Shown: positions 44,164 to 54,011, counted from the stretch's first letter. The stretch is 64,000 nt of DNA from Niallia circulans (GCF_007273535.1 NZ_RIBP01000001.1:496001-560000); one strand, 5' to 3'. Numbers and translations: made by a program. The notes: generated by a model from the sequence alone, not told the origin.

Positions 44164-45866
44164 ACCCAATAATAGACATTCAGAATGTAAGTTTTACTTA
44201 TCCTAATGAGGAAGAAGCAATCTTAAAGAATGTCAGTATTACTGTTGATAAGGGAGAATTCTTAGCTATTATTGGCGGAAATGGGAGCGGTAAGTCAACG
44301 CTTTGCAAGCTCTTGAATGGCTTAATTCCTCATTATTATACAGGTGATTTTGAAGGAGAAGCTTGCATTAATGGACTTAATGTAACATCAAATACAGTAG
44401 CAGAGCTTTCCGAGCATGTTGGCTATGTTTATCAAGATTTTGAGAATCAGATTGTTCAAGCAAGAGTAATCGAAGATGCCGCATTTGCTCCACTTCACTT
44501 TGGCTACGCTGATTATATGGAAAGAGCACGAGAAGCACTTAAAATTGTCGGACTAGAGGATTATGAAAATGAATTTGTGTGGCAGCTAAGCGGCGGACAG
44601 AAGCACTTGCTTGCATTGGCAGGGTGTTTGGCGTTAAGCCCAGAAATTATTGTGCTTGATGAACCGATAGCACAACTCGACCCTTACCATGCAAAATCTA
44701 TGTATGATGTATTAAGAAAACTCCATCATCAATACGAGAAGACAATCATTGTGATTGAGCATCACACAGAATTTATTGCCGAATATTGCTCGACTGTTTT
44801 GTTAGTCGAAAAAGGACAGGTCGTGTGGAAGAGACCCGTTCGGGAGGCTTTAACGGCAATTGAGGATTTAACTGCCCGAAATATATATCCGCCGCAAGTA
44901 ACACAGGCTGCATATGGGTTAAACGTGGGTAGTGGAGCGATTCCAATTACATTGCAGGAAGCTGAGCGCAGTTTTGCACATTTCGTAAAGAAGGTTATTC
45001 ATGCAGCTGATACCCCGTCCATGAAATCCAGCGAAGCAATAGCCGAATTTAAGGACGTCAGTTTTTCGTATCAAACTGTTGAACGATCGTATAAGCAAAT
45101 ATTAGAGGATATAAACATTACTTTTTATAAAGGAGAAAAAGTGGCGCTTGTTGGCAATAATGGTGCTGGGAAATCGACGTTGCTCCGTTTGCTGACAGGG
45201 TTTCGGAAGCCGAATGCTGGAACTGTTTCTATTAAGGGGAAGGCAACAGCAAAACAGTCACCAGAAAAACTGGCAGATATTATTACATACATCTACCAAA
45301 ATCCAGAGCAGATGTTCATTGAGGATTCTGTGCGCAAGGATGTAGAGTTTTTCTTGAAGGCTCGTAAACAAAAAGGATACGAAGACATAGTTGATCATAT
45401 TCTTGAGCTTTTCCATCTTACTGAGCTTCAGCATAAAGACAGCAGGCTAATGAGTGGTGGCCAGCAGCGGAGAGCATCACTTGCCATTGGGGCTGCTATG
45501 AATCCAGCGGTTATTCTCCTTGATGAACCAACTGCCAATTTGGATATTGCTACTCGTAAGCACCTCACTCAGTTCATTGATAAGCTGGCAGTTAGAACAG
45601 AGTTAGTGCTGATTGCCACACATGATATGCAGCTTGTCAGTGAATGGGCTACACGTGTTGTCGTTATGAACAATGGCCAAATTATTTATGATGGTGGCAA
45701 GGAAGGATTATTTTCTAATCCCATACTGATGAGAAGGGCGGGGATTATTCCTCCGCAAATTGTAGAGTTATCACATAAGCTCAACATAACACCTGCTAAG
45801 TATACGATTGCTTCATTTATAGATTTTTTTCAGGAGGAATCTGCATGGACTATTCAAAAAACATGA
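44160..45866 (+). CDS. Fused ECF energy-coupling ATPase (two ABC domains)
   Basis: 568 residues holding two complete ABC ATPase domains, equivalent to EcfA1 and EcfA2 joined. Domain 1: Walker A GGNGSGKST, signature LSGGQKHLL, Walker B IIVLDEPIAQLDP. Domain 2: GNNGAGKST, MSGGQQRRA, VILLDEPTANLD. Joined around residue 285 by a polar linker. It powers import by the S component through EcfT in the membrane. The start overlaps the S gene by four bases, and the end overlaps ecfT by 22 bases. Confidence 0.92.
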   Translation: MNPIIDIQNVSFTYPNEEEAILKNVSITVDKGEFLAIIGGNGSGKSTLCKLLNGLIPHYYTGDFEGEACINGLNVTSNTVAELSEHVGYVYQDFENQIVQARVIEDAAFAPLHFGYADYMERAREALKIVGLEDYENEFVWQLSGGQKHLLALAGCLALSPEIIVLDEPIAQLDPYHAKSMYDVLRKLHHQYEKTIIVIEHHTEFIAEYCSTVLLVEKGQVVWKRPVREALTAIEDLTARNIYPPQVTQAAYGLNVGSGAIPITLQEAERSFAHFVKKVIHAADTPSMKSSEAIAEFKDVSFSYQTVERSYKQILEDINITFYKGEKVALVGNNGAGKSTLLRLLTGFRKPNAGTVSIKGKATAKQSPEKLADIITYIYQNPEQMFIEDSVRKDVEFFLKARKQKGYEDIVDHILELFHLTELQHKDSRLMSGGQQRRASLAIGAAMNPAVILLDEPTANLDIATRKHLTQFIDKLAVRTELVLIATHDMQLVSEWATRVVVMNNGQIIYDGGKEGLFSNPILMRRAGIIPPQIVELSHKLNITPAKYTIASFIDFFQEESAWTIQKT

Positions 45867-46663
45867 TTGACAAGCTGAATGTGGAGCAAATGAAAATTGA
45901 GTTAATGAATACGGCATATGCCAATGACCAAACATTCATTGCGAAATTAGACCCGCGTGTTTTGTTTATCTGGTATGGTTTTTTTGGAGTTGCGCCATGG
46001 TTTATAGATGAACAAGTTGTATTATTTGGAATGCTCCTTGCGACAATTATCACAACCGTAATAACGAAAGTAAGCAGGCTGATTCTGTTTATTCTTATAC
46101 TTGGCATACTTGGTCAAGGTGGTTATATGTTTATTGCTACCTTATTTTTCGGGGGGAATATCGCTGTATTATTGCCATTAATTATGCTAACAGTGAAGCT
46201 TGCGGTCATCTCGTTAGCAAGTATTACGGTCTTTTGCTCCATGAGTCCTGAAAAGCTCAGTGTTGGGTTATTGAGTATTGGAGTACCAGGACAAGTTTCG
46301 TTTTCGATTTCATACGGTTATAGAATGCTGCCACTGTTGCTTGAGGAGTATAATCATGTATTTATGTCCTATCGCTTAAGAGGAAGAGCTCCCGATAAGA
46401 AGGGGTTTCTTTATTGGAGGATTACCTATTACTTCGTTAGGCTCGCAGTATTGTCCTTTTATCCGCTCCTTTTAAGTGTAGCAAAACGGGCACGAACAAC
46501 GGTTGAGGCACTTGAAACAAAGGGAAGCAAAAATGCATTCAAAAATCCAGTTGTTAAAAAGCTCAAGCTCCAAACACTTAAAATCGGCAGAAGTGATTAT
46601 GGATTTCTAACAATCAGCATAGTTTATATTGTTACTTTGTATATGGTGGCTTTCCAATTATAA
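45845..46663 (+). CDS. EcfT transmembrane coupling protein
   Basis: 272 residues with five or six helices and EcfT features: LDPRVLFIWYGFF near the start and C-terminal coupling helices with SYRLRGRAPDKKG and KRARTTVEALETKG (the Ala-Arg motifs that dock on the ATPases). AGGAGG lies seven bases before ATG 45845 inside the ATPase gene. It couples ATP hydrolysis to the S component. Third gene of the operon. Confidence 0.87.
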   Translation: MDYSKNMIDKLNVEQMKIELMNTAYANDQTFIAKLDPRVLFIWYGFFGVAPWFIDEQVVLFGMLLATIITTVITKVSRLILFILILGILGQGGYMFIATLFFGGNIAVLLPLIMLTVKLAVISLASITVFCSMSPEKLSVGLLSIGVPGQVSFSISYGYRMLPLLLEEYNHVFMSYRLRGRAPDKKGFLYWRITYYFVRLAVLSFYPLLLSVAKRARTTVEALETKGSKNAFKNPVVKKLKLQTLKIGRSDYGFLTISIVYIVTLYMVAFQL

Positions 46664-46683
46664 AATGAAAAGGAGCTTTTAAC

Positions 46684-47454
46684 ATGAAAATTGATTTACA
46701 CACACATGTGAAAATATCGAAAAAATCGGACTTTATGCCTGATTATTTTCAAACAATGGTGAAAGAAGCACGCGCAGCGGGCCTTGATGCAATTGCCTTA
46801 ACAGAGCATTTCAACACACTAAGATTTCTGGATGTTTATGATTATTTAGACCAGAATTATTCATATAACGATGATTATTATGAGGTAGAAGGACTGAAGA
46901 TATTTCCAGGCATGGAGGTAGATGTGGAGGGCGTTGGTCACATTCTGCTGATTAGCAATCGTGATGCAATATTACATATGTTTAAAAGTATACAGCCTCA
47001 ATTAGAGGAAGATAATTTTATAGTTCTTGCTGCACTACTCGACATTGCTGATTCATATGAAACCATAAAAATTGGGGGACATCCGTTTCGTCCGAGTACA
47101 CCACTTACCCAGCATGAACCAAGTGTATTAAGAAGGTTAGATGCCCTTGATTTAAATGGAAAAGATCTTTATTCCATTGGGGTCGAAGAAAACCAAGAAA
47201 ATGTGTATTGGCTAGCAGAAAAATTAGGACTTCCAGTCACAGCAGGAAGCGATACACATCAATTTCTTCAATATGGAGCGGTTTTTAATGTGCTAGAACA
47301 TGAATGCTCTACTATAGCTGAATTAAAAGCAGCAATCAAAAGCAGACAATACGCAGTTGAAATTTCTGCAGATTTACATTTGCGCGTGCGCTCTGCAACG
47401 CTAGCAAAAAAACTGATGAAGCAGCTGCTTGCTAAAAAGGAAGTTATCAGTTAA
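46684..47454 (+). CDS. PHP-domain phosphoesterase/hydrolase
   Basis: 256 residues with PHP metal motifs in order: DLHTH at residues 4-8, LTEHF, FPGMEVD, HILLI, GGHPFRP and C-terminal AGSDTHQF. PHP enzymes use a trinuclear metal centre to cleave phosphoesters (for example histidinol phosphate, nucleotides, cyclic phosphates). As the last gene of the ECF operon, 20 bases after ecfT, it probably processes the imported compound. Substrate unknown. Confidence 0.84.
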   Translation: MKIDLHTHVKISKKSDFMPDYFQTMVKEARAAGLDAIALTEHFNTLRFLDVYDYLDQNYSYNDDYYEVEGLKIFPGMEVDVEGVGHILLISNRDAILHMFKSIQPQLEEDNFIVLAALLDIADSYETIKIGGHPFRPSTPLTQHEPSVLRRLDALDLNGKDLYSIGVEENQENVYWLAEKLGLPVTAGSDTHQFLQYGAVFNVLEHECSTIAELKAAIKSRQYAVEISADLHLRVRSATLAKKLMKQLLAKKEVIS

Positions 47455-47590
47455 AAAGGACAAAAAGAAATAACTAATACTTCATTAAGAAAGATATTAA
47501 ATGATATCCACCTTAATTACATTCATGTTTGAGATAAGCTAGAATTCCCGAGGAGATGGACGTATATATAAGCTGTAATATTAAAACAGA

Positions 47591-47626
47591 ATAAAACCGA
47601 ACAAACTAGACTTGTTCGGTTTTATG
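47591..47626. terminator. Bidirectional terminator
   Basis: Arms ATAAAACCGAACAA (47591-47604) and TTGTTCGGTTTTAT (47612-47625) between the convergent ECF-PHP and ykkCD units. Confidence 0.85.
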
Positions 47627-47657
47627 AGTTGATATTACTAGTATTTATTATACTTCT

Positions 47658-47972
47658 CTACGAAACTAGCTTTAACCCAACTGCTGCACCTAAAACCATC
47701 GCGATAAATATAAGTCTTCGCCAGTCTTTGGACTCCCCGTAAAGAATCATACCAAGTATTGCTCCACCTGAAGCACCAATTCCTGTCCAAATGGCGTAGG
47801 CAGTACCCATAGGAAGAGTTTCCATTGCGTATGCAAGGAAAACAAAGCTTAAGCCAAATCCAACAATCAGTAATAGGAGAGACTGCCAGTTTCGTTCTTT
47901 ATGCAATTTATTTATCATTGTTACACCGAACATTTCACAAAGTCCTGCTGCAATTAAAGCGATCCAAGCCAT
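47658..47972 (-). CDS. ykkD: SMR-family exporter subunit, YkkD-like (guanidinium export)
   Basis: 104 residues, four helices, with the essential membrane glutamate E13 (IALIAAGLCEMFG) and the SMR signature METLPMGTAYAIWTGIG. Closely resembles B. subtilis YkkD. ATG 47972 lies one base after the ykkC stop (TAACATG), favouring translational coupling. The operon begins with a guanidine-I riboswitch, so the natural role is most likely proton-coupled export of guanidinium by a YkkC-YkkD heterodimer, rather than general drug resistance. Confidence 0.88.
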   Translation of the reverse strand: MAWIALIAAGLCEMFGVTMINKLHKERNWQSLLLLIVGFGLSFVFLAYAMETLPMGTAYAIWTGIGASGGAILGMILYGESKDWRRLIFIAMVLGAAVGLKLVS

Positions 47973-47973
47973 G

Positions 47974-48315
47974 TTATGATACATCTCCTTTTTGAGTTTT
48001 ATCCTTTGTTACTAATTTCAACCCGATAACACCTGCTAACAGCAGCAAAATTAACAGTGCTTTCTCCAGTTTAAATGGAACACCAAAGAATAGAATTTCA
48101 GTGAATATTGTTCCTGCAGTTCCCAGACCAACAAAAACAGCATAAACTGTTCCGACGGGCAGTTTTTTTCCTGCCATAATCATGACGTAAAAACTAATAA
48201 CGATACATATAGCTGTTCCTGTCCATGTTAGAAAGCTATCAGAATGCTTTAAACCAATAACCCAAAATACTTCAAAAAATGCTGCAATAAAAACTTGAAT
48301 CCAAGTGGAATTCAT
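47974..48315 (-). CDS. ykkC: SMR-family exporter subunit, YkkC-like (guanidinium export)
   Basis: 113 residues, four helices, conserved glutamate E15 ([18 protein letters not shown]) and [19 protein letters not shown]. It matches B. subtilis YkkC along its length. ATG 48315 has GGAGG eight bases upstream; the longer reading to 48357 runs into the riboswitch terminator. First gene after the riboswitch at 48345-48476. Confidence 0.9.
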   Translation of the reverse strand: MNSTWIQVFIAAFFEVFWVIGLKHSDSFLTWTGTAICIVISFYVMIMAGKKLPVGTVYAVFVGLGTAGTIFTEILFFGVPFKLEKALLILLLLAGVIGLKLVTKDKTQKGDVS

Positions 48316-48344
48316 GTCATGCACCTCCAAATTTATTTTTGCCC

Positions 48345-48476
48345 GAAAAAAAAACAAAAGCCTGGGAGTAAACTGTAAACAGTTTCTCCCAGGCTTTTGT
48401 CCTTCCGTGACACAGCAATTGCTGTGAGTTTTCTCTCGGACCAGACCAGCAAAAATTGCTGCGGAACCCTAGAAAA
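48345..48476 (-). promoter_or_regulatory. Guanidine-I (ykkC) riboswitch with terminator, ykkCD unit
   Basis: Read on the minus strand the leader has the ykkC hallmarks: CTAGGGTTCCG (48472 downward), CTGGTCCGAGAGA, then CACGGAAGGACAAAAGCC. The last element merges into a terminator with arms AAAAGCCTGGGAG and CTCCCAGGCTTTT and a run of nine T. Ligand binding should prevent the terminator and turn on ykkCD. Confidence 0.93.
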
Positions 48477-48597
48477 CATTTTCGAGCTATATAATTAATT
48501 TTTATTATACTGCTATCTTTTTAATATTCAAGGAAGATTTAGTGGTGGAAAAGGGAGTTTTTTTCAAAAAAGAAGAGAAAAAGAGAGATAATGAGAA

Positions 48598-48622
48598 GAG
48601 AAGGGTTATTTTAACCCTTCTC
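48598..48622 (-). terminator. Weak terminator after guanidine operon
   Basis: Arms GAGAAGGGTTA and TAACCCTTCTC just after the allophanate hydrolase stop; only a T-rich, interrupted tail follows on the minus strand. Confidence 0.5.
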
Positions 48623-48628
48623 GATTAT

Positions 48629-50398
48629 TTATAAAACGGAATGCGCAGACGGCTTGCTTGCTGAATATTGATGCCAGCCACCGAAGCGAGTAATGTCCTT
48701 TCCTTCATCTACAGCCCATTGTTCACACAAAAATCCTTTAACAAATGTACCGTCTTTAAGTTCAATCGTACCAATGCTAAGTGGTGATGGGATGAGTGAT
48801 ACGAAAGCACCAAGTTGTTGCACAGGCATTTCCCATAATTCGAGATCAATTTCAGCTCCATTATGTGGTTCACGAATGAGGCCTGGCTTTGCTGGAGCAG
48901 TATTTAATGCGATCAGCTGATAGTTTGCAGAAGTTTTAGTCTTTGTTTTAAATTTGGCATCATGCTCCTTCATTTGCACTTCAAGGGGGTACCCTTGCAT
49001 GTGCAGGCCACAAACTGCAATCGTGACCGTATTTGTTTGCGTCGGCACAGGAGACTCATTTAAAAATTTTGCTGCAAGCCCTGTAATAAGATGTTCATCA
49101 TTAGCACCTGAAAATAAAGTAATTCCAAATGGCAATGTATCTTCTATAGGTTCAGAAGGAATGTTAATGGCAGATAAATCTAGTAAATTACAATGATTTG
49201 TGTAAAGCCCCATTTGACTGTTTGTTTGAATCGGCTCGTGCCGTACTTCAGCTCGTGTCCATGTCCCTCCAGCAGTTGGCATGATCAAAACTGCATCTTC
49301 GAGCTGTAGATGTGCTTTACGTTTTGATGCTTGCAGCTTATGCATTGCTTGAAACAGAGAGGAGGCAGTATATGCTGATTTGGCACCGGTGCGTAACACG
49401 GTTTCTGTTACAGTCAGGCTTGAGTTTGGATGCTCCTCAATAAAAGCTCCTAAATCGGACCATCTTTCAGCAACCCATGGTCCATCATATAAAACAGAAG
49501 CTGCTTCTAACAAGTAGCTGACATCTATCTTTTCAATAAGGATTCCGAGGCTGTTTAGTGTTGTTAAAGCCGTTTGCCAGGCTTGTTCATATTCCTCTGC
49601 AAAAGGTCCGTAAAATACAGGCGAGTCCTTAGGAACTAATAGACGCTTAGGCAGGGATGAAGACTTTCTCTTTAGATCCTTTGACCAAGGATCTTCTTTA
49701 TCAAAGCCTCGAACAATTTCATCCACAAAAACAGTGTCTTGAAGATTAGTAGAAAAAACAGTGACACAATCTATGCTTGCACATGCAGGAACAACCCCTT
49801 TAACGGGCCATGCACCAAGACTTGGCTTGAACCCAATAAGTCCGTTTAAGGCTGCCGGGATTCGGCCAGAGCCGGCAGTATCTGTGCCAAGGGAAAAGGC
49901 TGCTTGACCACGCGCCACAGACACTGCAGAACCAGAGCTTGAACCACCGCTGATAAGTTCAGGTCTTAATGCGTTTTTTGTTTCGCCGAAAGGGCTTCTC
50001 GTACCGACAAGTCCAGTGGCGAACTGGTCTAAATTTGTTTTTCCGACAGGAATGGCACCTGCGTTAATTAAGCGTTGAACAATAGTGGCACTTTGTTCTG
50101 GTGTATAAGCAAAATCAGGGCAACCAGCAGTTGTTGGAATGCCTGCAAGATCAATATTATCCTTGATGGCAAAAGGAATTCCCCATAAAGGTGATGTAGC
50201 TCTGTCTATTAAATCAAGATTATCCAGATAAGAACGAATAAAGCTCCAGGAAGGGGGTGTAATCCAAATATTCATATCCTTATCAGCTTCTGCCCGTTCG
50301 ATAATCAGCTCTATAAGTGCTTCAGGCGTTAACGTGCCATTTTCATATCCTGCCTGGATTTCACGAATGGATAATGTCTTTAGGGAATTTGTCTGCAC
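48629..50398 (-). CDS. atzF: Allophanate hydrolase (AtzF type)
   Basis: 589 residues, amidase-signature enzyme with Ser-Ser-Lys triad: GIPFAIKDNID (Lys about 91), SGGSSSGSAV and GTDTAGSGRIPAA (nucleophile Ser), plus the C-terminal allophanate-hydrolase domain. It splits allophanate into CO2 and two ammonia. The start is GTG 50398, overlapping the carboxylase 3' end by 38 bases in another frame. Last gene of the guanidine-degradation operon, converting the deiminase product to ammonium. Confidence 0.92.
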   Translation of the reverse strand: MQTNSLKTLSIREIQAGYENGTLTPEALIELIIERAEADKDMNIWITPPSWSFIRSYLDNLDLIDRATSPLWGIPFAIKDNIDLAGIPTTAGCPDFAYTPEQSATIVQRLINAGAIPVGKTNLDQFATGLVGTRSPFGETKNALRPELISGGSSSGSAVSVARGQAAFSLGTDTAGSGRIPAALNGLIGFKPSLGAWPVKGVVPACASIDCVTVFSTNLQDTVFVDEIVRGFDKEDPWSKDLKRKSSSLPKRLLVPKDSPVFYGPFAEEYEQAWQTALTTLNSLGILIEKIDVSYLLEAASVLYDGPWVAERWSDLGAFIEEHPNSSLTVTETVLRTGAKSAYTASSLFQAMHKLQASKRKAHLQLEDAVLIMPTAGGTWTRAEVRHEPIQTNSQMGLYTNHCNLLDLSAINIPSEPIEDTLPFGITLFSGANDEHLITGLAAKFLNESPVPTQTNTVTIAVCGLHMQGYPLEVQMKEHDAKFKTKTKTSANYQLIALNTAPAKPGLIREPHNGAEIDLELWEMPVQQLGAFVSLIPSPLSIGTIELKDGTFVKGFLCEQWAVDEGKDITRFGGWHQYSASKPSAHSVL

Positions 50399-53300
50399 TT
50401 AAATCACCGCTTTCTGCTTTTTTAATAGAAACAATTAACTGGCCTGCATACACCTCATCGCCAGGGGCAACATGAATAGATTCAATTGTTCCGTCAAAGG
50501 GAGCTGCTTGTGGAAATTCCATTTTCATGCTTTCTTCAATTATTAATGTATCGCCTTTTTGTACATAGTCTCCAGATGAAACTAGCACCTTCCAAACACT
50601 GCCTGGCATGGAGCTGCGCACAGCTTCTGCACCATCTGGAAGTACTTCCTCTGTATGCTCCGGTGTTTCTTGCTCTGACACATACTCTGCCAAACCAAGC
50701 TCCTGCCATCTTTCACGCTCTTCATGGAAGGCGGCTTGCTGTGTACTGCGGAATGTGTTTGTACTTTCCTCAATAGAGGCTAGAAAAGCTAAATAATCAC
50801 CAAGCTTAAAGGTTGTTTCGGTAATATCAATTTCAAATCTTCCACGCAGGAAATCCTCACGCATAACGAGTAATTCATCTGCACTGACTGGATAAAACGA
50901 GATTTGGTCAAAGAAGCGAAGCAGCCAAGGCTTTCCAGACTGAAAGCTTTCTGTTTCCCGTAATCTGTTCCATACCTGAACAGTTCGGCCGACAAATTGA
51001 TAGCCGCCTGGTCCTTCCATACCATAAACACACATATAAGCACCGCCGATACCAACAGCATTTTCAGGTGTCCAAGTTCGGGCAGGGTTATATTTTGTTG
51101 TAACAAGACGGTGACGCGGGTCAACTGGTGTTGCGACAGGTGCACCAAGATACACATCGCCAAGACCAAGAACAAGATAATTGGCATCAAAGACAATCCG
51201 CTTCACGTCTTCAATCTGATCTAATCCGTTAACACGTCGTATGAATTCTAAATTACTCGGACACCAAGGAGCGTCAGGTCTAACATTCTTCTGGTATCTG
51301 TCAATAGCCAGCTGTGTTGATGGATCATCCCAGGAAAGGGGAAGACGGACAATACGTGATGGTACTTCAATTTCCTCTAATGGTGGCAGTGAACTATTGA
51401 TTGAAGCGATAATATTGCTTAGTTCTTTCACTGTCATTTTGGGTGCATCAATATGAATTTGCAGTGAACGTATGCCTGGTGTCATTTCAATAATAGGCAA
51501 ATCAGTTTCTTTATGAATGGCTTCCATTAAAGCATGAACTTGAAAACGCAGCAGTAAGTCAAGCTCCATCTCACCATATTCGACTAACACATGCTTATCG
51601 CCAGCAGCTCTGATTTTCATCGGAAATCTACCTGTTGAAGATTCAAGTAATACAGGATAGTCGCAAGTAAGCTTGGCGTTATCCTTGGTCAGTGCTGGCA
51701 GGTCTTCTAATTCCGTTTCGCCGATGCTTTGGAGATAGTGCTCTTGCGCGTCGCGAAGCGCTTCTGCTTCTTCCAGTGTAATTAGCTTAAAGCGAATCTT
51801 GTCACCAGCATGAAGCTGGCCAATTTTCCAAAATTCTGCTGATGCTGTTGTAACAGGGCAAACAAATCCGCCCAGACTTGGTCCGTCAGGACCGAGTAAT
51901 ATCGGCATGTCACCAGTTAAATCAAGTGTACCGACTGCATAAGCATTATCATGGATATTTGATGGATGCAGTCCAGCTTCACCACCGTCACTGCGTGACC
52001 ACAAGGGAGCAGGACCAACTAAGCGAACTCCTGTACGTGAACTGTTAAAGTGAACCTCCCAGCTTGTATCTGTAAGCTGCTGCAAATATTCAGGCAACAA
52101 AAACTCTGTTGTGCAATGCGGACCAGGGATGACACCAATTGTCCATTCTTTAGTAATCACTGGTTTACGGTCATTTATGACTGCAGTATAAGCAGGCAGG
52201 GAAGCATCGTTAACAGACAATACGTCACCAGTTCGTAATGCTCTGCCGCCATGTCCACCAAAGCCACCAAGAGTAAAGGTTGCGGCACTGCCTAAATAAA
52301 GGGGCATATCCAAGCCGCCAGCAATAAGGAAATACGTCCGCATTCCTGTATCAGCTTCACCAAATGTTAACGTTTGACCTCTCTTTGCATGGATGACTGT
52401 GTACATCGGCACTTCCACATCCCCAAGAGTTGCATGCATTTCAGCACCAGTTAAACAGAAGGCAGTGTCAAAGCGGAAGCGGTATGTGCCGCCGCGTAAA
52501 GTTAATTCTAAACCAGATGCATTTTCGGCATTGCCTAATAGTTTGTTTCCAATTCGGAAGGACAGTGGGTCCATTGGTCCGCATGGAGGAACACCAACGT
52601 CCCAATGGCCAATTCTTCCTGGCCAATCCTGCACAGTTGTTTGAATACCACCATCAAGCACCTCTATTGCCTGTTCAGCAGGAGAGAAGTTTTCAAGCAT
52701 ACGAGTATAAACAAGCCCGTTTCGGCAATTGTCCTCCGATAAAAGTGCTCGAATATAGGATAGATTTGTTGTGATGCCATAAAATCTTGCCTCTGAAAGG
52801 GCGGTTTCCAGCTGATGAAGCGCATCCTCCCGAGTGTCTCCATGCACAATGATTTTTGCAAGCATCGGGTCGTAAAACGATGTTACAGTAAGTCCGTCAC
52901 GCACCCACGATTCTACCCGGGCATTTTCTGGAAAAATAACTTGATCTATTTGACCGCCGCTTGGACGGAAGTCATTTAAGCAATCTTCAGCATAAATTCT
53001 TGCTTGGATACTATGACCAGCTGGTTTTGTATATAATTGCTCGAGTTCGCGTAACTCGCCGGCTGATTCTCTGACCATCCATTCCACTAAATCAATACGG
53101 AGAACTTCCTCTGTCACTCCATGCTCGACTTGCAGTCTTGTGTTTACTTCAAGGAAGTAAAATTGCTCTGTGTCTGGATCATACAAAAATTCCACTGTTC
53201 CGGCACTGCGATAACCAACCTCTGCAGCAAGGCGTTTTGATGCCAGCAGCATTTGTTCACGCACTGCAGAAGACAGGCAGGGAGCAGGGCTTTCCTCGAC

Positions 53301-54011
53301 GACTTTTTGATTGCGGCGTTGAATCGAGCAATCTCGTTCACCAAGTGCTGCTACCTCGCCAAATTCATTTCCAAATATTTGGACTTCAATATGACGAGCC
53401 TTTTGAATATATTTTTCTAAAAAGACACCACCATTGTTAAAGTTCGTTTGAGCCAGCCTGCTAACAGACTCGAAAACAGTTCTTAATACAGTTTCATCCT
53501 CACAGACTCGCATGCCGATTCCACCGCCGCCAGCTGTGCTTTTCAGCATGACTGGATAGCCGATTTTTGCTGCTTCTGACAGAGCTGTTGAAAGCTCCGT
53601 TATAAGCTTTGTACCAGAAAGCATCGGAACATTTGCTCTTTCGGCAATTTCCCGGGCCGAATGCTTTAAACCAAATAGCTCAATTTGTTCTGGTGTTGGC
53701 CCGATAAAGGCAATGTTATTCTTAAAGCAGGCCCGTGCAAAATCGGCATTTTCACTTAAAAAACCATAGCCAGGATGGATTGCTTGAGCACCTGTTTCGT
53801 GCGCTATTTTAAGAAGAAGCTCTCCATTTAAATAAGAGTCCTTTGCCGCACCTTCACCAATTAGAATAGCTTCATCTGCCAAATCAACATGCAGGCTGTC
53901 TTGGTCTGCTTTCGTATAAACAGCCACAGACTGAATTCCCATTTTTCGAAGAGTACGCTCAATGCGAACAGCAATCGCACCGCGGTTGGCAATTAATACT
54001 TTTGTATACAT
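50361..54011 (-). CDS. Biotin-dependent guanidine (urea-type) carboxylase
   Basis: 1216 residues. Order: biotin carboxylase/ATP-grasp (about 1-450; ATP loop KSTAGGGGIGMRV), KipA/AHS2 domain (about 465-760; TVQDWPGRIGHWD), KipI/AHS1 domain (about 830-1050; YGMEGPGGYQFVGRT), then biotinyl domain with biotin Lys about 1163 in ESMKMEF. This is the urea-carboxylase architecture. The guanidine riboswitch and adjoining deiminase-type genes indicate ATP- and bicarbonate-dependent carboxylation of guanidine to carboxyguanidine. ATG 54011 has GGAG eight bases upstream. Confidence 0.9.
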   Translation of the reverse strand: MYTKVLIANRGAIAVRIERTLRKMGIQSVAVYTKADQDSLHVDLADEAILIGEGAAKDSYLNGELLLKIAHETGAQAIHPGYGFLSENADFARACFKNNIAFIGPTPEQIELFGLKHSAREIAERANVPMLSGTKLITELSTALSEAAKIGYPVMLKSTAGGGGIGMRVCEDETVLRTVFESVSRLAQTNFNNGGVFLEKYIQKARHIEVQIFGNEFGEVAALGERDCSIQRRNQKVVEESPAPCLSSAVREQMLLASKRLAAEVGYRSAGTVEFLYDPDTEQFYFLEVNTRLQVEHGVTEEVLRIDLVEWMVRESAGELRELEQLYTKPAGHSIQARIYAEDCLNDFRPSGGQIDQVIFPENARVESWVRDGLTVTSFYDPMLAKIIVHGDTREDALHQLETALSEARFYGITTNLSYIRALLSEDNCRNGLVYTRMLENFSPAEQAIEVLDGGIQTTVQDWPGRIGHWDVGVPPCGPMDPLSFRIGNKLLGNAENASGLELTLRGGTYRFRFDTAFCLTGAEMHATLGDVEVPMYTVIHAKRGQTLTFGEADTGMRTYFLIAGGLDMPLYLGSAATFTLGGFGGHGGRALRTGDVLSVNDASLPAYTAVINDRKPVITKEWTIGVIPGPHCTTEFLLPEYLQQLTDTSWEVHFNSSRTGVRLVGPAPLWSRSDGGEAGLHPSNIHDNAYAVGTLDLTGDMPILLGPDGPSLGGFVCPVTTASAEFWKIGQLHAGDKIRFKLITLEEAEALRDAQEHYLQSIGETELEDLPALTKDNAKLTCDYPVLLESSTGRFPMKIRAAGDKHVLVEYGEMELDLLLRFQVHALMEAIHKETDLPIIEMTPGIRSLQIHIDAPKMTVKELSNIIASINSSLPPLEEIEVPSRIVRLPLSWDDPSTQLAIDRYQKNVRPDAPWCPSNLEFIRRVNGLDQIEDVKRIVFDANYLVLGLGDVYLGAPVATPVDPRHRLVTTKYNPARTWTPENAVGIGGAYMCVYGMEGPGGYQFVGRTVQVWNRLRETESFQSGKPWLLRFFDQISFYPVSADELLVMREDFLRGRFEIDITETTFKLGDYLAFLASIEESTNTFRSTQQAAFHEERERWQELGLAEYVSEQETPEHTEEVLPDGAEAVRSSMPGSVWKVLVSSGDYVQKGDTLIIEESMKMEFPQAAPFDGTIESIHVAPGDEVYAGQLIVSIKKAESGDLSADKFPKDIIHS

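Noticed and set aside
47658..48315. QacE-type multidrug resistance pair
   Set aside because: The guanidine-I riboswitch in front and the YkkC/YkkD-like sequences make guanidinium export the likelier native role; broad drug resistance is not supported.
50486..53440. Several plus-strand open frames of 60-115 codons
   Set aside because: They lie antisense to the carboxylase gene, have no ribosome sites and follow its codon structure.
50361..54011. Plain urea carboxylase for urea use
   Set aside because: No urea transporter or nickel urease context; the riboswitch and DUF1989 pair point to guanidine.
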